A stretch of 40,423 nucleotides of DNA from Pedobacter rhizosphaerae (GCF_900111155.1 NZ_FOGG01000004.1:240010-280432), one strand, 5' to 3'. Positions 32,014 through 40,225 are shown, counted from the stretch's first letter. Translations and numbers: made by a program. Notes: generated from the sequence alone by a model not told the origin.

Positions 32014-32976
32014 ATGATACTGGTAACAGGCGGAACGGGATTTTTAGGTTCCGAACTTATTAAACAGTTAACCGACAATGGCTTAACCGTTATCGCCCTC
32101 AAAAGGGAAAAGTCGAAAGTACCAGCTATACTACAAGACAATAAGCTGATCAATTGGGTGATAGGTGACGTTAACGATCCTGCTACCCTTGAAGATATCT
32201 TTAACGCTGTAACCCTGGTTTACCACTGTGCAGCATTTGTATCCTTAAATCCTAAAGATAAAAAAAAGCTTTTTCACGTCAACATAGATGGCACGGCTAA
32301 CATCGTTAATCTCTGTTTGGAAAACAACTGCAGATTGCTTCACGTGAGCTCCATTGCCGCATTGGGCGAAGCCAAAAAAGGGAAAAATATCACAGAAAAA
32401 GATCTTTGGGAATATAATTCAAAAGCGCATGCCTATGCACTTTCTAAATATGAAAGTGAGATGGAAGTATGGCGGGGTATTTCTGAAGGATTAGAGGCCA
32501 TCATTGTAAACCCATCAGTTATTATTGGCAAGAATGCAGGTTTCGAAGGAAGTGGCTCAATTTTTAAGTTAGTTAAAAATGGCTTCCCATTCTTCACCAG
32601 GGGTGCAATAGGTTTTGTAGATGTAACAGATGTAGCCAAATCAATGATCCAGTTGATGAATTCAGAGATTAGTGCAGAAAGATATATCATTTCCTCAGAA
32701 AATTATCACTACAAACAACTTTTCACAGAAATTGCTGAGGGCTTTGGGGTAAAAGCCCCGACAAAAGAAGCTAAACCCTGGATGCTCGGAATGGCATGGC
32801 GGGCTTTAAAATTCTTTTCTATCTTTACAGGCAAAGAACCATCGATAACTAAAGACACGGCCGAAAGTAGCACAACACTAAGTTATTACGACAATAATAA
32901 AATTATAAAACAAACAGGTATAGTTTTTAAACCTATCAGTAACAGCATAACAGAAATTACACAATACTTAAGATAA
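32014..32976 (+). CDS. NAD-dependent epimerase/dehydratase (extended SDR)
   Basis: The 320-residue extended SDR has the cofactor loop GGTGFLG (6-12), the GDVNDP acidic turn (51-56), and the catalytic pair Tyr141 and Lys145 (YALSK), with Ser113 or nearby as the third residue (VSSIAALGE). It resembles dihydroflavonol-reductase/3-beta-hydroxysteroid-dehydrogenase-like enzymes, so the substrate is unknown. Its stop TAA overlaps the next gene's ATG by one base (TAATG), which implies translational coupling to the phosphatase-ACT protein. Confidence 0.92.
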   Translation: MILVTGGTGFLGSELIKQLTDNGLTVIALKREKSKVPAILQDNKLINWVIGDVNDPATLEDIFNAVTLVYHCAAFVSLNPKDKKKLFHVNIDGTANIVNLCLENNCRLLHVSSIAALGEAKKGKNITEKDLWEYNSKAHAYALSKYESEMEVWRGISEGLEAIIVNPSVIIGKNAGFEGSGSIFKLVKNGFPFFTRGAIGFVDVTDVAKSMIQLMNSEISAERYIISSENYHYKQLFTEIAEGFGVKAPTKEAKPWMLGMAWRALKFFSIFTGKEPSITKDTAESSTTLSYYDNNKIIKQTGIVFKPISNSITEITQYLR

Positions 32977-34277
32977 TGCCCAAACAAAAAGCATATTACA
33001 TTATCGATTTCGATAGCACATTTACACAAGTAGAGGCTCTTGATGAACTTGCCCGCATCTCTCTTAAAAAGCATCCTGAAAAGGAACTCATTTTCCAAAA
33101 AATCGAAGATTACACCAACCTGGCGATGGAAGGAAAACTCTCTTTTTCTGAAAGCTTAGCTCAAAGGGTTAAGTTACTCGAAGCAAACGAAGAGCATTTA
33201 AAGCAATTGATTAAGCACTTGAAGAAAAAGGTATCGACATCATTTTCCCGAAATGCAGATTTCTTTAAGAAACATGCTGATGAAGTGTTGATTGTTTCAG
33301 GAGGGTTTAAAGAATTTATCACTCCGGTGGTCAGTCAGTATCACATCAAAAAGGAAAATATCTATGCCAATACTTTCGTAACTACTGGCGATGGCAAAAT
33401 TATCGATTATGACCATGCTAATCCATTGAGTGAAGAAGGGGGGAAAGTAAAACTCCTGCAACACCTCAAACTGGAGGGTGAGCTTTTTGGTATTGGTGAT
33501 GGTTATTCTGATTTCCAACTACGCGAAAGTGGCTTGATTAATAAGTTTTTTGCTTTTACAGAAAATATTGCCCGTCAAACAATTATTGAAAAGGCAGACC
33601 ACATCACCCCAAGCTTTGACGAGTTTTTATATGTTAATAATCTGCCAAGAGCGATTTCATATCCTAAAAACAGAATTCTCACCCTGGTAATCGGGGATGT
33701 CGACCCTAAAAGTATAGCCCTGTTAAAAAATGATGGTTTATCAATCAGACATAAAACTTCTTTTGAAGAAAAATATGTAAAAGATGTAGGTGTAATCCTT
33801 TTAGCAGATGGAGAAAAATTAAGTAAAGAGCAATTAAAGGCAGCCGTAAAACTAAAAACCATTGGTTACCTTGGAAACACAAAAGGTAAAATAGATACAG
33901 ATCTATGTACGAAAATGGGTATTGTGGTTTTTGACGATCCAAAAAACAATCCTCGTAATATCGATTTTGTTCCTAAAAGAATGATCGATTTTATGAATAC
34001 CGGCGCAACCTATCTGAGTTCTAACTTCCCGAATTTGCAACTTCCTAAAATAGATAAATCGCATCGACTGATACACATCCATAAAAACGTACCTGGAATT
34101 ATGGCGAAAATCAACACCGTTTTTGCGAAACACAACATTAACATTGTGGGACAATTCTTAATGACAAATGCAGAAATCGGCTATGCCATTACAGATATCA
34201 ATACGGAATACGATAAACAGCTGTTTAAATCATTGAAGAAAATTGAGCAGACCATTAAATTTAGAGTGCTTTACTAA
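32976..34277 (+). CDS. HAD-IB phosphatase (SerB-like) fused to a truncated SerA remnant with ACT domain
   Basis: The 433-residue protein starts with a phosphoserine-phosphatase-like HAD domain (about 1-215): DFDST (11-15), SGG (108-110), GDGYSD (174-179). Residues about 233-328 resemble the substrate-binding domain of phosphoglycerate dehydrogenase (KTIGYLGN, DTDLCTKMGIVVFDDP). From about 329 the sequence jumps to the C-terminal SerA segment and ACT domain (NTGATYLSSNFPNLQLP, HIHKNVPGIMAKIN), close to E. coli SerA's tail. The NAD-binding domain (about 190 residues) is absent. SerB-type activity on phosphoserine is likely; dehydrogenase activity is excluded. The ACT domain may sense serine. 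It is translationally coupled to the epimerase and followed by a strong terminator. Confidence 0.88.
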   Translation: MPKQKAYYIIDFDSTFTQVEALDELARISLKKHPEKELIFQKIEDYTNLAMEGKLSFSESLAQRVKLLEANEEHLKQLIKHLKKKVSTSFSRNADFFKKHADEVLIVSGGFKEFITPVVSQYHIKKENIYANTFVTTGDGKIIDYDHANPLSEEGGKVKLLQHLKLEGELFGIGDGYSDFQLRESGLINKFFAFTENIARQTIIEKADHITPSFDEFLYVNNLPRAISYPKNRILTLVIGDVDPKSIALLKNDGLSIRHKTSFEEKYVKDVGVILLADGEKLSKEQLKAAVKLKTIGYLGNTKGKIDTDLCTKMGIVVFDDPKNNPRNIDFVPKRMIDFMNTGATYLSSNFPNLQLPKIDKSHRLIHIHKNVPGIMAKINTVFAKHNINIVGQFLMTNAEIGYAITDINTEYDKQLFKSLKKIEQTIKFRVLY

Positions 34278-34284
34278 ATTGATT

Positions 34285-34328
34285 AACATTGATCATTCTC
34301 TTTTCTAACGGGAATGATCAATGTTTTT
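34285..34328 (+). terminator. Terminator of the epimerase-SerB operon
   Basis: AACATTGATCATTC (34285-34298) pairs perfectly with GAATGATCAATGTT (34312-34325) and TTT follows. The palindromic stem is AT-rich but long. Confidence 0.8.
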
Positions 34329-34380
34329 AAAATATCCCCTAAATGGACAGTTAGGTGAGATAATTACCTTAAAACGAAAC

Positions 34381-35658
34381 CTATCGTCTTTTCAAAAGCA
34401 AATGTTTAGGGCTTCCAATGCTTTGAGAGCGGTATATTCCGGTATGGCCGGAAAATAAATAGGCGGCAACGCAGGCTAATGCAACATACATGCCTGATGC
34501 GGTACCAAACAATTCCATTCCCATCAATATACAAGCCAATGGTGTATTGGCAGCTCCGGCGAAAACAGCAACAAAGCCCATTCCTGCAAGTAATCCGATA
34601 GGTAATGGAATAAAAACACTCAGGAAACTCCCTAACGTAGCACCAATAAAAAATAAGGGCGTTACTTCTCCCCCTTTAAATCCAGCACTCAGGGTTAGCG
34701 CAGTTAAAGCAAGTTTAATAGCAAATACATAGTAGGCCTGTTGTTCTGCGAAGGATACCGAAATGGTGGGAATACCCAGGCCAATATACTTGGTGGTACC
34801 CATTAAATAAATAATGGCGACCAATATTAATCCGCCTATTACAGGTCGAAATGGAGGATATTTTATTTTGGAAAAAAGATTGGTCAAGCCATGGTTAAGT
34901 GCCGAGAAGCTTCGGGCAGCCCATCCAAAAATAACCCCACAGCCTAAGGCCAAAAGAATGTTGAAGGCATTCATCTCCGGAATTTGACCAATAGCATAAT
35001 GAGTATGACCAACTCCCCAAGCCAAACATACATAATGGGCAAATACAGCAGTGATAAAAGCAGGTAGAATCGCGCTATAAACCAGGCTGCCAACAACAAA
35101 TACTTCCAACCCAAAAACTGCACCCGCCAGCGGAGTACCAAAAACAGAAGCGAACCCTGCACTGATTCCACAAATCAATATGATTTTTCGGTCACGGGGT
35201 TTAAATTTAAAAACTCGGGTAAATTGATCGGCAAGTGCACCACCAATCTGAACCGCTGTACCCTCCCGCCCAGCCGAGCCTCCGAAAAGATGGGTTACAA
35301 TCGTTGCACCATAAATTAATGGAGCCATAATTAGTGGAATAATGTCTCTGGGTTGCTGCAATTCCTCAATCAGGAGATTATTCCCCTTAACTACCGATTT
35401 TCCCCAATAATAATAGCAAAGGCCAATAATTAATCCAGCCAGAGGCAATAGAGAAATAATCCACACATGGCTTTCTCGCCACTGCGTAACCCAATTCAAA
35501 CTCACCAGAAAAAATGCTGAGGCAGAACCTATCAGACTACCCAATAAGGCTGAAAACAATAGCCATTTCAGTGTATTTAAAAAAACTACGCCAAATTCTA
35601 TTTTCAGAAACTGGTAAGAAGGCAATAGAAAACCTTCTGTGACTCTTTTAACAGGCAT
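34381..35658 (-). CDS. CLC-F type fluoride/proton antiporter
   Basis: This is a 425-residue CLC-family membrane protein with about ten hydrophobic segments. The selectivity-helix motif is GREGT (130-134, gating Glu132), not the GREGP of chloride CLCs, and the canonical GSGIP is replaced by GNNLL (92-96). Both changes are those reported for the fluoride-exporting CLC-F clade. Further CLC signatures are GFASVFGTPLAGAVFGLEV (about 170-188) and GFKGGEVTPLFFIGA. The upstream fluoride riboswitch makes fluoride export the firm functional call. It should use the proton gradient to expel F- at the inner membrane. It is monocistronic; no terminator was recognised in the 53 bp after its stop. Confidence 0.93.
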   Translation of the reverse strand: MPVKRVTEGFLLPSYQFLKIEFGVVFLNTLKWLLFSALLGSLIGSASAFFLVSLNWVTQWRESHVWIISLLPLAGLIIGLCYYYWGKSVVKGNNLLIEELQQPRDIIPLIMAPLIYGATIVTHLFGGSAGREGTAVQIGGALADQFTRVFKFKPRDRKIILICGISAGFASVFGTPLAGAVFGLEVFVVGSLVYSAILPAFITAVFAHYVCLAWGVGHTHYAIGQIPEMNAFNILLALGCGVIFGWAARSFSALNHGLTNLFSKIKYPPFRPVIGGLILVAIIYLMGTTKYIGLGIPTISVSFAEQQAYYVFAIKLALTALTLSAGFKGGEVTPLFFIGATLGSFLSVFIPLPIGLLAGMGFVAVFAGAANTPLACILMGMELFGTASGMYVALACVAAYLFSGHTGIYRSQSIGSPKHLLLKRR

Positions 35659-35681
35659 TTTAAATCAATTATAAATAAATT

Positions 35682-35728
35682 GTAGGAGTCATCAGCCTGT
35701 TTGGCGGTTTTGGCGGCACCCCATCGCC
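35682..35728 (-). ncRNA. Fluoride riboswitch (crcB motif)
   Basis: The minus strand shows the conserved core of the crcB RNA: GGCGATGGGGT, then GCCGCC, AACCGCC and GGCTGATGACTCCTAC. Pairings: GGCG with CGCC, GGGGT with ACTCC (one G-U), and GCC with GGC round an AAACA loop. The ON-type aptamer binds Mg2+-coordinated F-. Only 23 nt, AT-rich and without a T-run terminator, lie between the aptamer and the CLC start codon, so control may be translational or use an unrecognised structure. Confidence 0.95.
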
Positions 35729-35734
35729 ATTATC

Positions 35735-35765
35735 CAAATGTATAAATTTTAGTATTTCCCGCAAA
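35735..35765 (-). promoter_or_regulatory. Consensus Bacteroidota promoter of the fluoride riboswitch
   Basis: On the minus strand TTTG (35765-35762) is followed after exactly 19 bp by TACATTTG (35742-35735), a TAnnTTTG. Transcription should begin about 6-7 nt later, near 35728-35730, so the mRNA would open with the aptamer itself. Confidence 0.8.
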
Positions 35766-35918
35766 ATCTTTGTCAACTTTGCGGCACCATCTCAGACTGA
35801 AAATTCTCAGCCTACAAGCATCCACATGATTAAGATAAGACCACTGCTTAGTGTACTTAAAACACTCAAAAACAAAGATTAATATTTGAAAAGACTATAA
35901 AAAAAGCGCCTTTTTTGC

Positions 35919-35926
35919 TAGTTTTG
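35919..35926 (+). promoter_or_regulatory. Candidate -7 box of ilvE
   Basis: TAGTTTTG matches TAnnTTTG, about 93 bp before the ilvE ATG. No -33 box at 19 bp. A 12-bp direct repeat (CATTCAAAATTT at 35986 and 36001) lies in the leader just before the start; its meaning is not known. Confidence 0.4.
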
Positions 35927-36019
35927 CACTATAATAATTTAATGACAGAATGATTGAATTCTGAATGACCGAATAACCATTTGATCATTCAAAATTTACG
36001 CATTCAAAATTTCAATAGT

Positions 36020-37084
36020 ATGACCGAAACATTAGACATAAAAATCACCAAAGCTGATCAAACACGTTTGACGGTTACTGATTTTTCACAATTACCATTC
36101 GGTAAAGTTTTTACCGACCATATGTTTACCGCTGACTACGAAGATGGCGAATGGAAAAACCTACAGGTCTTACCTTACGGTCCAATCTTGATGAGCCCTG
36201 CTATCTCTGCATTACATTATGGCCAAGCCATTTTTGAAGGGTTAAAAGCATATCGCCAGCCAGATGGTAGAATTAGTGTCTTCCGTGCAGATAAGAACTT
36301 TGAGCGTTTTAATAAATCAGCAGCAAGAATGTCTATGCCGTCTATACCTGAAGATATCTTTATGCAAGGCTTAGCTACATTAATTCAAGCTGATGAAAAA
36401 TGGGTTCCTTCTCAAGAAGATTACGCCCTTTATATCCGTCCGGTAATGTTCGCTACCGATCCATATTTAGGCGTTAAGGCTTCTGATACTTATAAATTTG
36501 CTTTATTAACTACACCTACAGGCCCGTATTACAGCAATGCATTAAAAGTTAAAATCGAAACGGAATACACCCGTGCAGATGATGGAGGTGTTGGTTATGC
36601 TAAAACAGCTGGAAACTATGCCCGCTCTTTGTATCCTTTCGAAGAAGCTAAAAAAGAAGGCTTTGATCAGTTAATCTGGACTGATGCATCAACGCATGAG
36701 TTTATTGAAGAAGCTGGCACAGCAAACCTTATTTTCGTAATTAACGGAAAGCTGGTTACACCTTCGGTTAGAAGTACAGTATTGGATGGTGTTACAAGAG
36801 ATACCATCATCAAACTTGCTAAAAAGGCTGGTGTAGAGGTAGAAGAAAGAAGGGTTTCTGTACAAGAAATTATTGCCGGAATTAAAGATGGTAGTTTAAC
36901 TGAAGCTTTTGCCGCAGGTACAGCCGCTACAGTTACCCACATCGGTGAGATTGGTTACCAGGGAGAACTTTACACCTTAACTGATCCAGCTACGAGAAGC
37001 ATCTCTAATGGAATCGCTAAAAAACTAAATGATATCCGCTACGGATTAACTCCTGATGAATTCGGTTGGAACTGGGTTCTTTAG
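36020..37084 (+). CDS. ilvE: Branched-chain amino acid aminotransferase
   Basis: The start at ATG 36020 gives 354 residues, the usual class-IV length; a TTG 39 bp upstream would only add leader-like residues. The PLP lysine is Lys195 in VGYAKTAGNYARS, and EAGTANLIFV and GVTRDTIIKLA are the family's PLP-phosphate-binding parts. It catalyses the last step of Ile, Leu and Val synthesis and the first step of their breakdown. The gene stands alone, divergent from the CLC-F unit, with a strong terminator behind it. The long N-terminal half with LHYGQAIFEGLKAYR fits IlvE rather than D-amino acid or ADC-lyase members. Confidence 0.96.
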   Translation: MTETLDIKITKADQTRLTVTDFSQLPFGKVFTDHMFTADYEDGEWKNLQVLPYGPILMSPAISALHYGQAIFEGLKAYRQPDGRISVFRADKNFERFNKSAARMSMPSIPEDIFMQGLATLIQADEKWVPSQEDYALYIRPVMFATDPYLGVKASDTYKFALLTTPTGPYYSNALKVKIETEYTRADDGGVGYAKTAGNYARSLYPFEEAKKEGFDQLIWTDASTHEFIEEAGTANLIFVINGKLVTPSVRSTVLDGVTRDTIIKLAKKAGVEVEERRVSVQEIIAGIKDGSLTEAFAAGTAATVTHIGEIGYQGELYTLTDPATRSISNGIAKKLNDIRYGLTPDEFGWNWVL

Positions 37085-37099
37085 TTAGGATTTACAGAT

Positions 37100-37142
37100 A
37101 AAAAGAAATCCCGATGCTTTACTGGATCGGGATTTCTTTTTT
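37100..37142 (+). terminator. Terminator of ilvE
   Basis: AAAAAGAAATCCCGAT (37100-37115) pairs with ATCGGGATTTCTTTTT (37126-37141) over 16 bp, with a T-run. It may act in both directions. Confidence 0.93.
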
Positions 37143-37380
37143 ATATGGGTTCATTAGTTCATTAAGCACAAATAGATGCTTATAAACCAGCTTATTGTCT
37201 TCTATGCCTACTTACTCCGCGGCCCCGTTTAAATGAAAGTAAAATAATTTTGCCACGGAAACACGAGATTTATGGGGTAAGGAAAAATTGACAAGAAAAA
37301 ATTTGAACGAGCAACTGAGCTGCCTAAGGCGGTTAAATCAATGCAGGTTAAGACCGCTCTTAATTTTCCTCAAGCTGTTA
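37143..37380. other. Gap with possible gene fragment, no clear feature
   Basis: No gene is evident. On the plus strand, from about 37237 to the TGA at about 37397, a frame without ATG reads sensibly (KKKFERATELPKAVK) but runs antisense into the DUF4920 end, so it may be a fragment or chance. The motif TTTGCCACGGAAACACGAGATT resembles simple repeats scattered in many bacterial genomes. Confidence 0.2.
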
Positions 37381-37845
37381 TTACTTATCAAGAATGACTA
37401 CGCCCTTCGCTTCAAATGCTAATTCTTTTTTCGGATCGGTAATTTTAGCCACCTCCTCAGGAGATTTCTTTGCATCCTCAGCGTAATGTCTCAGCGTTTC
37501 AACGGAAATAGTTTGTCTCTTTGCAATACCATCTAAAACAACTCTTTTACCAGCAATATCTTTAGGCATAAAAAAAGCATAGTCCTTAAATGTTACCCTC
37601 ATCGGCTCGCCATTAGGCATTTCCAAAGTCATCCAACAGCCCTTTTTCTGACATACATCAACCACCTTACCTTCAATCTTCATATCTACAGATTGCTGAT
37701 CGCCCATTGCGCTTTCCATTTTAGCAGCAGGCTTAACATTCCCGGCTTTAACGCCTTCTCCAAATTGCTGCCCTTTGAAGTCTGTTTGTGCAAAGCCTAA
37801 TACGGCTGTTAAACAAAAACCTAAAATTAAGATGATCCTTTTCAT
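37381..37845 (-). CDS. DUF4920 domain secreted protein
   Basis: The 154-residue protein has a signal peptide (MKRIILILGFCLTAVLGFAQ) and a beta-rich DUF4920 domain with the family core KVVDVCQKKGCWMTLEMPNG (60-79), whose paired cysteines are separated by four residues (CQKKGC, 65-70), and FKDYAFFMPKDI (86-97). It should be periplasmic. The domain is OB-fold-like and of unknown function in Bacteroidota. The gene is alone. It is convergent with ilvE and followed upstream by the 911-bp small-ORF region. Confidence 0.9.
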   Translation of the reverse strand: MKRIILILGFCLTAVLGFAQTDFKGQQFGEGVKAGNVKPAAKMESAMGDQQSVDMKIEGKVVDVCQKKGCWMTLEMPNGEPMRVTFKDYAFFMPKDIAGKRVVLDGIAKRQTISVETLRHYAEDAKKSPEEVAKITDPKKELAFEAKGVVILDK

Positions 37846-38051
37846 AGTGCTATGATTTTAGTTTCCTTTAAACGCTATCTAAGATCAAATTTATTCAAAT
37901 TTTCCGAATAAGTAACTATAGGTAGAGGGTTACCGATTATCAATAACTATTGCCACATTTGGCTCCCTGCAATAAAAAAACATTCCAATTTTGTTTAGCT
38001 CTTGTTTTTGTAACAAACATGTTATAATTTGTAGAAACTAAACAACCAAAT

Positions 38052-38156
38052 ATGATAGAGAAATATAATTTAATCGCGGGTTCAGTCACCATCCTCATTA
38101 GCATTTGTCTGTTGTTCTATTTATGCAAACCAGATGGAAAGCAAAGACTGCATTAG
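38052..38156 (+). CDS. Small single-helix membrane peptide, 34 aa, followed by in-frame TAG and 50 more open codons
   Basis: A 34-codon ORF from ATG 38052 has one strong membrane helix (LIAGSVTILISICLLFYLC, residues 7-25) with a short basic tail (KPDGKQRLH). After its TAG the same frame stays open for 50 more codons (38157-38306, VKWRQLENVINQ...) to a TAA at 38307. The downstream part could be a lost C-terminal extension, a readthrough product, or chance. TATAAT-like sequence lies about 25 bp upstream. No homologue is recognised; length resembles small transporter-subunit peptides. Confidence 0.35.
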   Translation: MIEKYNLIAGSVTILISICLLFYLCKPDGKQRLH

Positions 38157-38376
38157 GTAAAGTGGCGTCAATTGGAAAATGTTATTAATCAGTTCCCAAT
38201 TGATGCCCTGACAAGCCAGTTGTTCTATTATCGCTTAAAAAGTTGCTACGCCTTAAATAAGTTAGGGCTAAATCTCTTCTCTACACACCTGAATAACAAA
38301 TCCAGGTAAACAAATTGGTTACTTAACCGTTTATGTTATAACCATTATGGCATAAAATTTTAAATAATCAAATCAC

Positions 38377-38487
38377 ATGACAGCGAAAGCATTAATTATT
38401 GTTGGCGTAACTATAGGGATTGTTTCCTTTTTTGGTTTGCAAAAAATAATCAGAAATCAGCGGGCTATCTCTGGGGCAGAGAATTAA
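38377..38487 (+). CDS. Small single-helix membrane peptide, 36 aa
   Basis: ATG 38377 opens a 36-codon ORF with one membrane helix (ALIIVGVTIGIVSFFGL, residues 5-21) and a basic/polar tail (KIIRNQRAISGAEN). It is on the same strand as the other tiny ORF, 68 bp after the latter's in-frame extension ends. I do not recognise a family. A hairpin follows within 20 bp. Apart from these ORFs and this hairpin, the region 37846-38756 shows no gene. Confidence 0.35.
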   Translation: MTAKALIIVGVTIGIVSFFGLQKIIRNQRAISGAEN

Positions 38488-38499
38488 GTAAAGCAAAAA

Positions 38500-38524
38500 A
38501 AATCCCCGCTAGCTACTGCTAGCG
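38500..38524 (-). terminator. Minus-strand terminator, probably of radA
   Basis: On the minus strand CGCTAGC (38524-38518) pairs with GCTAGCG (38513-38507) round a 4-nt loop, followed by GGGATTTTTTTT. The T-run is on the minus strand only, so it fits the end of radA transcription, about 230 bp after the radA stop. Confidence 0.75.
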
Positions 38525-38756
38525 AGGAAAATCATCCCTATTGTTATAGATCACATCCCATGACATACAACATTATACATTAGGCAATTCTTAATCCAAA
38601 GTATCATACCAGCAGAACTACTCAGTAACAGGCTGTATTACAAATGATTATAAACAATCAAAAACAACTCTCAATTTTCATTTAATAGCAACTGGGGAAT
38701 TACGGGGAAATACTGTGGATATTTGGGGAAATAATTACCCATATTATCAAATTAAA

Positions 38757-40136
38757 TTAGCCGAATATGAGGTTAAAAACTTCCTCAATCTTGCTAACGG
38801 CCTTGACTTCCAGCTGATATTTTTCCAATGCCAATCCCTTAAGGTTATATTTTGATATATAAATGGTTTCGAAGCCTAACTTATCAGCTTCAGCAATCCT
38901 TTGCTCAATTCTATTTACAGCCCTTATCTCCCCCGATAACCCAACTTCAGCGGCAAAGCAGTTTTTCGATGATACAGGAATATCTTCATGCGAGGATATA
39001 ATCGCAATAAGTACGGCAAGATCTATAGCAGGGTCTTCTACCCGGATGCCTCCGGCAATATTTAAAAATACATCCTGCGTGCTCAATCGAAAGCCACAAC
39101 GTTTTTCCAATACAGCAAGCAACATATTCATTCTTTTGGTATCGAAGCCCGTAGCCGATCGCTGAGGCGTTCCGTATGCTGCATGACTAACCAAGGCCTG
39201 CGTTTCTATTAGCATTGGTCTGGCGCCTTCTAACATTGCTGCTATAGCAATTCCACTAAGCTCTTCCTCACGCTGCGAAAGTAAAATTTCAGAGGGGTTA
39301 GAAACTTCCCTTAAACCGCTCCCCTGCATCTCATAAATTCCTAATTCTGCAGCGGCACCAAAGCGATTTTTAATTGACCGTAAAATACGATACACATGAT
39401 GCCGATCACCTTCAAATTGCAAAACGGTATCTACCATATGCTCCAGGATTTTAGGACCTGCAATAGCCCCATCTTTCGTTATATGGCCAATTAAGAAAAT
39501 GGGCGTTCCTGTTTCCTTTGCAAAACGCAACAACTCGGCTGTACATTCCCTTACCTGAGATACACTGCCTGGTGTAGAATCAATATGCGAGGAGTGGAGG
39601 GTCTGGATGGAATCGACAATCAGGATTTCAGGTTCTAAAATCTCAATCTGCTTAAAAATATTTTGTGTAGACGTTTCAGTCAAAATATAGCAATCGGCCG
39701 AAGGATTTTTTACTATTCGCTCTGCACGCATCTTGATCTGCTGCTCACTTTCCTCTCCAGAAATGTACAGCAATTTTTTACCTTTCAAACTCAGTGCAAG
39801 TTGCAGCATAAGTGTAGACTTCCCAATGCCAGGCTCACCGCCTATCAACACTAACGATCCTTCAACCAAGCCTCCACCCAGTACCCTGTCTAACTCCTGG
39901 TCACCTGTTAAAATTCTGGTTTCAGTTGAGGCCTGAATTTCATTTACCCGACTTGGCTTGCTTACCCGGCGACTGCTGGATGATTCGGTTTTCCATGTGG
40001 GTATAGCAGAAGTACTCTTCTCTACTACTTCTTCTACAAAAGTATTCCACTGACTGCATGAGGGACATTTACCCAGCCATTTGGCTGATTCATAGCCGCA
40101 GCTCTGACAGAAATATGCTGTTTTCGATTTTGCCAA
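38757..40136 (-). CDS. radA: DNA repair protein RadA
   Basis: RadA is a RecA-related ATPase/helicase acting in recombinational branch migration. The 459-residue protein has the N-terminal zinc finger with Cys10, Cys13, Cys24, Cys27 (CQSCG...CPSC), Walker A GGEPGIGKST (99-108), the RadA-specific KNRFG (256-260) and a C-terminal Lon-like P-domain (QDVFLNIAGGIRVEDPAIDLA, here NIAGGIRVEDPAIDLA). It starts at TTG 40136: an in-frame stop lies 7 bp further upstream and no ATG precedes the zinc finger. The group II intron ends about 90 bp upstream, so the radA promoter must lie in that gap, in the intron, or come from beyond it. Confidence 0.96.
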   Translation of the reverse strand: MAKSKTAYFCQSCGYESAKWLGKCPSCSQWNTFVEEVVEKSTSAIPTWKTESSSSRRVSKPSRVNEIQASTETRILTGDQELDRVLGGGLVEGSLVLIGGEPGIGKSTLMLQLALSLKGKKLLYISGEESEQQIKMRAERIVKNPSADCYILTETSTQNIFKQIEILEPEILIVDSIQTLHSSHIDSTPGSVSQVRECTAELLRFAKETGTPIFLIGHITKDGAIAGPKILEHMVDTVLQFEGDRHHVYRILRSIKNRFGAAAELGIYEMQGSGLREVSNPSEILLSQREEELSGIAIAAMLEGARPMLIETQALVSHAAYGTPQRSATGFDTKRMNMLLAVLEKRCGFRLSTQDVFLNIAGGIRVEDPAIDLAVLIAIISSHEDIPVSSKNCFAAEVGLSGEIRAVNRIEQRIAEADKLGFETIYISKYNLKGLALEKYQLEVKAVSKIEEVFNLIFG

Positions 40137-40225
40137 TTGATTTTATTTTTGATATACGAATTTAGATTTTCATTATTGAAATCGACAGATAACTTTTGAA
40201 CATTGAGGATTTCAAAGCCTCCAAT

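Noticed and set aside
35844..35854. CTGCTTAGTGT, also part of the hairpin at 5110-5121
   Set aside because: Shared 11-mer without a common gene context or a long pairing partner at the second site; probably chance.
35981..36019. Extended N-terminus of IlvE from an upstream TTG
   Set aside because: The ATG at 36020 gives the family-typical start and length. The leader is repeat-like (CATTCAAAATTT twice) and not protein-like.
35940..36019. Attenuator or T-box before ilvE
   Set aside because: No run of branched-chain codons with alternative hairpins and no T-box motif was found.
37237..37397. Plus-strand frame with a sensible-looking sequence before the DUF4920 gene
   Set aside because: It has no start codon and ends antisense inside DUF4920; kept only as a possible fragment.
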